From Bacteriovoracaceae bacterium (GTDB lineage: Bacteria > Bdellovibrionota > Bacteriovoracia > Bacteriovoracales > Bacteriovoracaceae), in NCBI GenBank assembly GCA_023954595.1, contig JAGSHJ010000137.1, positions 1 to 7,804 of the forward strand: DNA of 7,804 nt, in the 5' to 3' direction. Made by a program: the position numbers and the translations under genes. Position 1 is the first letter of the stretch. Every line of letters begins with the position of its first letter. This document shows, piece after piece, positions 1-4,352 of the stretch. Below the pieces are notes generated by a model. It was given only the letters and a program-made list of their open reading frames with translations. It did not search any database and was not told where the DNA came from.

Positions 1-485
1 AAGATACTAAAAGGTTTAAAGACGACAAAGATGCGCAAGAGCATCTTGCAAACACAAAGGTTCTCTCAACTATTAATGCGGATGATTACGATACTATTTT
101 CTACCCGGGTGGACATGGACCGATGTGGGATTTGGCCGAAGACAAAGATAGCATTAGATTGATTGAAGACTTTTATAATAAAGGAAAGTATGTAGGTGCT
201 GTATGCCACTCTCCTGCAGCACTAGTTAATGCCAAAAATAAAGATGGAGAGCCAATTGTTTCAGGAAAAAGAGTAACAGGATTTACCAATTCAGAAGAAG
301 AGGCCGTAGGACTCAAAGACGATGTTCCGTTTCTGCTTGAAAATAAGTTGAAAGAGCGTGGCGGAAAATATGAAAAAAGAGACGACTGGGAAGCATTTAG
401 CATTGTAGATGGAAACCTAATTACAGGACAAAATCCGGCATCATCTAAAATGGTCGCCGAAGAAATTATTTCTCACATGAACTAG
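1..485 (+). CDS. DJ-1/PfpI superfamily protein, Hsp31-like (type 1 glutamine amidotransferase fold), 5' end missing
   Basis: The reading frame is open from the left edge (full codons from base 3) to TAG at 483-485. About 160 residues are visible and the N-terminus lies outside the window. The visible part has the Hsp31-type strand-loop YPGGHGPMWDL, the nucleophile elbow AVCHSPAAL with its Cys codon at 204-206 followed directly by His, and the C-terminal ITGQNPASS segment. Family knowledge: small Hsp31/DJ-1 proteins are cytosolic and have been assigned glutathione-independent glyoxalase (glyoxalase III), deglycase or chaperone roles; the Cys-His pair fits the glyoxalase type. Family members are usually about 220-230 residues, so roughly 65 residues are missing (inference). 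The internal ATG at 123 is not the start, because conserved family sequence continues upstream of it. The gene converges on yehS, with a stem-loop between them. The superfamily is certain; the substrate is not. Confidence 0.9.
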   Translation, partial: DTKRFKDDKDAQEHLANTKVLSTINADDYDTIFYPGGHGPMWDLAEDKDSIRLIEDFYNKGKYVGAVCHSPAALVNAKNKDGEPIVSGKRVTGFTNSEEEAVGLKDDVPFLLENKLKERGGKYEKRDDWEAFSIVDGNLITGQNPASSKMVAEEIISHMN

Positions 486-491
486 TAAGCG

Positions 492-513
492 AGGTCCTCC
501 AGAAGGGGGACCT
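492..513 (+). terminator. Stem-loop after the DJ-1-like gene, probable terminator
   Basis: A 9-bp stem (AGGTCCTCC pairing with GGGGGACCT, one G-U pair) closes an AGAA tetraloop, starting 6 bases after the TAG of the DJ-1-like gene. The downstream run ATTTCGTTT is only moderately T-rich, so termination may be imperfect. The right arm covers the first two bases of the yehS stop codon on the opposite strand. No T-run follows the hairpin on the minus strand, so it is a weak candidate as a yehS terminator. Confidence 0.6.
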
Positions 514-997
514 ATTTCGTTTCACCTTCCGGGTTCTTTTGTGCCTTCAGCTTTAACAATAGGCCATTCATAAAATTGCGTAAGAATTGATCTTTACACT
601 CACGATAGTTCTTATGTCCGGCCTTTCTGAAAAAAGCACTTAATTCATGCTTACTGACTCGTAGATCCGCCAGTTCAAACATCTCAACAACATCTTCAGC
701 TTTCAGATTAAAAGCAATCATTAGCTTTCTAAGAACAATGTTATTATTGAGGCTTGTTTCAGGTTTTGGGATTTCACCATCTTTCTTGCCACGTTTTTGG
801 ATTATTAGTCCATTTAGAAAGCTTGCTAGGACTATTGCTGAACAGCTTTTATACTCAGGATCATCATCCTTTTTTAACCACTGGTTCAACTCTTCTTTAT
901 TTACATAGAATTCTGCAAGTCCAAAGACTTCGATCATCTGGGTGTCATTATAATTTAGTAGGTATCTTACTCTTCGTAATACGTCGTTATTTGTCAT
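512..997 (-). CDS. yehS: DUF1456 family protein, YehS-like
   Basis: This 161-residue protein matches the length and layout of E. coli YehS. It carries two tandem DUF1456 repeats. The first, at about residues 3-70, has NDVLRRVRYLL and SFLNGLI. The second, at about residues 84-152, has NNNIVLRKLMIAFNLK, the acidic/hydrophobic DVVEMFELADLRVS stretch and the family-typical HKNYRECKDQFLRNFMNGL. A charged KRGKKDGE linker joins the repeats. There is no signal peptide or membrane segment, so the protein should be cytosolic. Its molecular role is unknown; the family is common in proteobacteria. The start at 997 has only a weak AAGG Shine-Dalgarno (minus strand, about 6 bases upstream). A possible extended -10 (TGGTAGTAT, hexamer at 1028-1033) lies about 30 bases upstream without a good -35. 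It has its own transcription unit, because a terminator stem-loop separates it from yghU. Confidence 0.92.
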   Translation of the reverse strand: MTNNDVLRRVRYLLNYNDTQMIEVFGLAEFYVNKEELNQWLKKDDDPEYKSCSAIVLASFLNGLIIQKRGKKDGEIPKPETSLNNNIVLRKLMIAFNLKAEDVVEMFELADLRVSKHELSAFFRKAGHKNYRECKDQFLRNFMNGLLLKLKAQKNPEGETK

Positions 998-1063
998 GGA
1001 TTAGGCCTTGTTAATTTTGTAATTGTGATACTACCACGCAGGCCAGAACAAGACCAAAAGAAT

Positions 1064-1091
1064 TAGGGAGTCTAAAAATTATGACTCCCTA
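1064..1091 (-). terminator. Rho-independent terminator of the yghU-type gene
   Basis: A 9-bp perfect stem (TAGGGAGTC with GACTCCCTA) closes a 10-base A/T loop, 10 bases beyond the GST stop codon. Reading on the minus strand, the stem is followed by AATTCTTTTGG, a moderate T-run. It fits an intrinsic terminator that keeps GST transcription from entering yehS. Confidence 0.7.
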
Positions 1092-1101
1092 TGTAATATA
1101 A

Positions 1102-1956
1102 TTAGATGTTTAGGTTTTTGCCTTCAAAATCTTTTGAACTATGACGCTCTACCACCTGTTGGTCTTCTTCTCCCCAACTTCGGTTTACAAGCCTTCCTCT
1201 TTTAACGGCCTTTCTCTGTGATATTTCTTGAGCCCAACGAACCAAATTTTTGTATTCGTGAACTGCTAAAAATTCTGCTGCATCGTATAGTTTGCCTTCA
1301 ACAAGAGCTCCATACCAAGGATAAATGGCCATATCAGCTATCGTGTACTCGTCCCCTGCAATAAACTTCTTATTTGCCAGTTCTTTGTCTAGTAGATCAA
1401 GCTGCCTTTTGGTCTCCATAGTGAATCTATCAATTGGATACTCGAAATGTTCAGGAGCGTAGGCATAGAAATGACCAAATCCGCCACCTAGATACGGAGC
1501 GCTTCCAACTTGCCAAAATAGCCAGTTCATAACTTCTGTCTTTTTGGAGATATCTTCAGGCAAAAACTTATCGAACTTCTCAGCTAGGTACAGCAGGATA
1601 CTTCCAGACTCAAAGATAGAGATTGGATTTCCATTATTCTTATCAACGAGTGCTGGGATTTTTGAATTTGGATTAATTGAAACAAACCCACTTGTGAATT
1701 GATCCCCCTCACCGATATTAATTAAATAAGCGTCATATTCTGCTTCTTTAATTCCGAGCTCTAATAACTCTTCGAGCATGATCGTAACTTTAACACCATT
1801 GGGTGTGGCCAATGAATACAATTGGAATGGATGCTCTCCTACTGGAAGTTGTTTTTCAACTCTAGCACCTGCAGTCGGCCTGTTGATTCCAGCAAATTTA
1901 CCACCATTTCCCTCTACGTGTTTCCATACTTTAGGGACTTCATATTTAGAACTCAT
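1102..1956 (-). CDS. yghU: Glutathione S-transferase, YghU type (glutathione-dependent disulfide-bond oxidoreductase)
   Basis: This 284-residue protein is close in length to E. coli YghU (about 288) and aligns along its whole length by eye. It has the YghU N-terminal extension (INRPTAG, residues 25-31). The thioredoxin-fold GST domain contains LYSLATPNGVKVTIMLEE (46-63), the cis-Pro loop NPNSKIPAL (95-103) and the glutathione-binding ESGSILLYL (116-124). The all-helical C-terminal domain contains MNWLFWQVG, LGGGFGHFYAYAP and the fold-capping GDEYTIADMA (201-210). YghU/Nu-class enzymes bind two glutathiones and reduce disulfides and organic peroxides, using Thr/Asn of TPNG rather than a catalytic Cys or Tyr; residues 51-54 keep this. 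The product should be cytosolic. The start at 1956 is supported by AAGGAG five bases upstream. It lies on the same strand behind btuE but is separated from it by a strong terminator, and I see no convincing promoter in the gap. Confidence 0.95.
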   Translation of the reverse strand: MSSKYEVPKVWKHVEGNGGKFAGINRPTAGARVEKQLPVGEHPFQLYSLATPNGVKVTIMLEELLELGIKEAEYDAYLINIGEGDQFTSGFVSINPNSKIPALVDKNNGNPISIFESGSILLYLAEKFDKFLPEDISKKTEVMNWLFWQVGSAPYLGGGFGHFYAYAPEHFEYPIDRFTMETKRQLDLLDKELANKKFIAGDEYTIADMAIYPWYGALVEGKLYDAAEFLAVHEYKNLVRWAQEISQRKAVKRGRLVNRSWGEEDQQVVERHSSKDFEGKNLNI

Positions 1957-1998
1957 TGCTACTCCTTATATAACCATTTTCATTCACTAGAATAACAT

Positions 1999-2051
1999 AA
2001 AAAAGCGTGCGATATATTCATAGGCCTAACAAAGCTTTGAATCTCGCACGC
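1999..2051 (-). terminator. Strong, possibly bidirectional terminator after btuE
   Basis: The arms GCGTGCGA (2005-2012) and TCGCACGC (2044-2051) form a perfect 8-bp GC-rich stem. Inside it, ATTCA/TGAAT (2016-2020 with 2038-2042) and AGGC/GCTT (one G-U pair) can extend the helix into a long hairpin. On the minus strand it is followed at once by six T (A-run 1999-2004), so it terminates btuE. The plus strand also shows a T-run just after the stem (2057-2062), so it could work in both directions, although no plus-strand gene precedes it here. Confidence 0.85.
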
Positions 2052-2061
2052 ATAGTATTTT

Positions 2062-2610
2062 TTAGGACTTTACAAGCTCTTGTACTTTTCCAACAAGTCT
2101 TGGGTCACTCGGTGCAACATCTGGAAAGAACCTCTCAACTACATTACCGTTTTCATCCAATAGAAACTTCTCAAAATTCCAGTGAATGTCGTGGGCTTCA
2201 CCAGAGATTAGACCTTTCTCTGTTAGAAGCTTTTCAAAAGTGCCATCTTCGTTTCGTACAGCATCTTTTTTTCCTTCGGTAAGGGCCTTAAATAAAGGGT
2301 GTTGTCCCTCTCCCTTTACGACAACTTTTTCATTGATGCCAAACTTCACACCAAAGTTAACCTTACAAAAGCTCTGGATTTCTTTATTTGTTCCAGGCTC
2401 TTGTTCTAGAAATTCATTTGCTGGAAAGCCAAGAATCTCAAGCCCTTGATCTTTATACTCTTTATAAAGTGCCTGTAAGGCCTCATACTGTGGTGTCAAT
2501 CCACACTTAGAAGCGGTATTTACCACTAAGAATGCTTTGGCCTTATAATCTTTAAGTGTTTTTGTTTCGCCTTGGGCCGTTTTAAATTCAATATCTGCTA
2601 CATTACTCAT
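2062..2610 (-). CDS. btuE: Glutathione peroxidase family protein, BtuE-like (probably thioredoxin-dependent)
   Basis: This 182-residue protein has nearly the length of E. coli BtuE (183) and shares its internal insertion and FLEQEPG. The peroxidatic Cys36 lies in NTASKCGLTPQY. Gln70 (LEQEPG) and Trp144-Asn145 (HWNFEKFLLD) complete the usual Cys-Gln-Trp-Asn active-site tetrad. Cys82 (QSFCKVNFGV) occupies the place of the resolving Cys in two-Cys enzymes such as yeast Gpx3. The common FPCNQF cysteine is replaced by Ala64 (FPANEF). It is a Cys, not Sec, enzyme. Family knowledge: non-animal GPx enzymes of this type reduce H2O2 and lipid/organic hydroperoxides and are recycled by thioredoxin. No signal peptide is seen, so it should be cytosolic. 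The start at 2610 has TAAGGAG about five bases upstream, which includes the dehydrogenase stop codon. It is second in an operon with the dehydrogenase. Confidence 0.95.
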   Translation of the reverse strand: MSNVADIEFKTAQGETKTLKDYKAKAFLVVNTASKCGLTPQYEALQALYKEYKDQGLEILGFPANEFLEQEPGTNKEIQSFCKVNFGVKFGINEKVVVKGEGQHPLFKALTEGKKDAVRNEDGTFEKLLTEKGLISGEAHDIHWNFEKFLLDENGNVVERFFPDVAPSDPRLVGKVQELVKS

Positions 2611-2619
2611 AATTTCTCC

Positions 2620-3672
2620 TTAAGCTTGTTCTTTGAGAGATTCCATATCAATTACGAATCGATACTTAACATCTCCATTTTTCATTCTTTCAAAAGCAGT
2701 ATTAATATCCTGCATATCTATCATTTCACATTCTGGATAAATATTATGTTCAGCACAAAAATCAATTACCTCTTGCGTTCTTTCAGTTCCACCAATGACT
2801 GAAGCTGCAACTCTTCTTCTACCACCAAGTAGTAATCCAGCATGAAAAGGAGGAATCTCATCAATTGCTCCAACAAGAATTAGTGTTCCATCAATATCAA
2901 GAGTTTGAATATAAGGAGACAGATCATGTGCTACAGGAACTGTGTCTATAATCACATCTAGTGATTTAGCTGCACTTTTCATCTGTTCTTCATCCTTAGA
3001 GATCACAACCTTGTCTGCACCTAGATCAATTGCATCTTTTGATTTTTTATCACTAGTAGTAAAAACCGTTACGTGTGCGCCCATCGCAGAGGCAAGCTTT
3101 ACGGCCATGTGTCCTAGGCCACCAAGACCTATGACGCCAACTCTATCACCCTCTTCAACTCCCCACTCTTTTAATGGCGAGTAAGTTGTAATTCCGGCGC
3201 ATAGGATTGGGCCAACTTTAGCCAAGTCCATTGTTTTAGGAATGTCTAAAACGAATTCTTCTCTAACTACAATATGGTTTGAGTACCCACCATAAGTGAT
3301 ACTTTCATCAATACGGTCTTTACTATTATATGTTTGAGTAGAGCCTTGCTCACAAAATTGTTCCTCATGATCGTGACAAGGAGCACATTCTTGGCAGGAA
3401 TCAACCATACATCCTACTGCTACAGTGTCGCCTTTTTTATATTTTTTAACCGAAGAGCCGACATCACTTACGATCCCCACGATTTCATGGCCTGGAACTA
3501 AGGGGTACATAGAGCCATGCCAATCGTTATGGGCCTGATGTAGATCTGAGTGGCACACTCCACAGTATTTAATGTCTATGGCGATATCGTTTTCTCTTAA
3601 ATCTCTTCTTTCAAAGCTATATGGTTTTAATTCTGATTTGCTATCAAATGCGGCATAACCAATTGTTTTCAT
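2620..3672 (-). CDS. yahK: Zinc-dependent alcohol dehydrogenase / aldehyde reductase, YahK (cinnamyl-alcohol dehydrogenase) type
   Basis: This 350-residue medium-chain dehydrogenase is collinear with E. coli YahK (349). The catalytic zinc ligands are Cys40 (YCGVCHSDLH), His62 with Glu63 (PGHE) and Cys158 (LCAGITTYSPL). The structural zinc uses Cys93, Cys96, Cys99 and Cys107. The Rossmann motif GLGGLG is at 182-187, and FTTSDKK (204-210) follows the second strand; its Ser/Lys pattern is typical of NADP-preferring members. The C-terminal VKYRFVID signature is present. Family knowledge: such enzymes reduce a broad range of aldehydes to alcohols with NADPH in the cytosol. The start at 3672 is fixed by a canonical AGGAGG six bases upstream. 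It is first in an operon with btuE (9-base gap), behind a promoter flanked by inverted repeats. The natural aldehyde is unknown; the peroxidase partner suggests products of lipid peroxidation (inference). Confidence 0.95.
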   Translation of the reverse strand: MKTIGYAAFDSKSELKPYSFERRDLRENDIAIDIKYCGVCHSDLHQAHNDWHGSMYPLVPGHEIVGIVSDVGSSVKKYKKGDTVAVGCMVDSCQECAPCHDHEEQFCEQGSTQTYNSKDRIDESITYGGYSNHIVVREEFVLDIPKTMDLAKVGPILCAGITTYSPLKEWGVEEGDRVGVIGLGGLGHMAVKLASAMGAHVTVFTTSDKKSKDAIDLGADKVVISKDEEQMKSAAKSLDVIIDTVPVAHDLSPYIQTLDIDGTLILVGAIDEIPPFHAGLLLGGRRRVAASVIGGTERTQEVIDFCAEHNIYPECEMIDMQDINTAFERMKNGDVKYRFVIDMESLKEQA

Positions 3673-3692
3673 TATATCCTCCTAGGATTTAG

Positions 3693-3704
3693 TTTGCATG
3701 CAAA
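3693..3704. promoter_or_regulatory. Proximal operator-like palindrome TTTGCATGCAAA
   Basis: A perfect 12-bp palindrome begins two bases downstream of the -10 element of the yahK promoter and covers the expected transcription start. The half-site TTTGCAT is the same as in the second repeat about 39 bases away (centre to centre). A dimeric regulator bound here would block initiation. The regulator is not encoded in the window and I cannot name its family. Confidence 0.6.
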
Positions 3705-3706
3705 GC

Positions 3707-3735
3707 ATTCTAACAACACGAGGCGATTCATGCAA
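3707..3735 (-). promoter_or_regulatory. Putative sigma70-type promoter of the yahK-btuE operon
   Basis: On the minus strand, TTGCAT (3730-3735) lies 17 bases before TAGAAT (3707-3712), a five-of-six match to the -10 consensus. The start point would fall near 3700, giving a leader of about 28 bases that carries AGGAGG. The -35 matches only at TTG. Both elements touch the TTTGCAT inverted repeats, so the promoter looks regulated. Confidence 0.55.
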
Positions 3736-3745
3736 ACCTTTGCAT
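3730..3745. promoter_or_regulatory. Distal operator-like inverted repeat ATGCAAA-CC-TTTGCAT
   Basis: Two 7-base arms with a 2-base spacer overlap the -35 element of the yahK promoter. The arms are the same half-site as in the proximal palindrome but in the opposite arrangement, so four copies of TTTGCAT/ATGCAAA lie within 53 bases. Clustering in a 115-base intergenic region that already contains a plausible promoter makes chance unlikely. Confidence 0.6.
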
Positions 3746-3787
3746 ACAAAATAAAAAAGAACAAAGTGATTTCAAATAGTTAGAGAC

Positions 3788-4237
3788 TTAATAATTAATA
3801 TATCGATAACCGGTTTCAAGGTAGACCTTCAATAAAGTCAAGGCCTCACCCCAGCCACAAGCGCAGTCCATAAACCACGACTCTCCTTTTTCACTCCTAG
3901 GATATCCCCTATCTTCTAGCACTATTAATGTGCCCTTGTTTTGCGGTCGCAAGTTAAAGCTCACTACTGTAGGTTGATCAAAAACACCACCATGCCATGA
4001 ATATGAAAACCTCTCATTTTGAACAAACTCTTTTATCTCTGCACTTTCATTCGTAGTTATTTTGTCCGCACCAAAATCTTTCCACCTAAAAACGATCTCT
4101 TTAGATTCTAAATCCAAATAGGTACCGCAGGTGAACCAAGCATCCCAGCCCTGTGCAGAAGTGATTGTTGCAAAAACCTCTTCAACAGGAGCATCGATAT
4201 ATGTTTTATACTCTATTGCTTCTAGATAACTCGACAT
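3788..4237 (-). CDS. SRPBCC / AHSA1-like (START-fold) domain protein
   Basis: A 149-residue single-domain protein. It opens with the family's first strand (EAIEYKTYIDAPVEEVFATIT), followed by WDAWFT, the central strand ESKEIVFRWKDFG, and RFSYSWHGG. The family-typical C-terminal helix is GWGEALTLLKVYLETG. The helix-grip fold forms a hydrophobic cavity. Family members (YndB/CalC/Aha1-like) bind small hydrophobic molecules or act as stress or co-chaperone-like proteins, so no specific ligand can be given. There is no signal peptide. I chose ATG at 4237 because GGAGG lies six bases upstream; the longer frame opens at a TTG (4261) with no ribosome site, and its eight extra residues do not look like the domain. 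It is divergent from the kinase-phosphatase fusion. No clear terminator is visible between it and yahK, so read-through into yahK is possible. Confidence 0.85.
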   Translation of the reverse strand: MSSYLEAIEYKTYIDAPVEEVFATITSAQGWDAWFTCGTYLDLESKEIVFRWKDFGADKITTNESAEIKEFVQNERFSYSWHGGVFDQPTVVSFNLRPQNKGTLIVLEDRGYPRSEKGESWFMDCACGWGEALTLLKVYLETGYRYINY

Positions 4238-4335
4238 TTGATTCCTCCATTTCAGAGGCAATCACATAATTTAAAAGATCACACATTCAACACTTAGATT
4301 AATGTTAAGAAAGAGCCTTATGCCAATATCGCTCT

Positions 4336-4344
4336 TGTGATAAT
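4336..4344 (+). promoter_or_regulatory. Extended -10 promoter of the kinase-phosphatase gene, probably giving a leaderless mRNA
   Basis: TG-T-GATAAT (hexamer 4339-4344, five of six consensus bases plus the extended TG) ends eight bases before the ATG at 4353. The normal start point would be 4351-4353, so the mRNA would begin at or within two bases of the start codon. No Shine-Dalgarno is seen before this ATG, and no good -35 is seen, as is common for extended -10 promoters. Confidence 0.5.
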
Positions 4345-4352
4345 GTGTACTT

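Noticed and set aside
754..1014. 86-codon plus-strand open frame opposite yehS
   Set aside because: It is a shadow of the well-supported yehS frame, has no recognisable domain and no ribosome site, and ends beyond the yehS start.
2007..2282. 91-codon plus-strand frame beginning in the btuE terminator
   Set aside because: It lies antisense to conserved BtuE sequence and begins inside a terminator stem; its translation looks like low-grade antisense sequence.
4293..4309. Short CTTA...TAAG inverted repeat between the SRPBCC gene and the fusion gene
   Set aside because: The arms are only four bases in AT-rich DNA and are expected by chance; they are not linked to a convincing promoter element.
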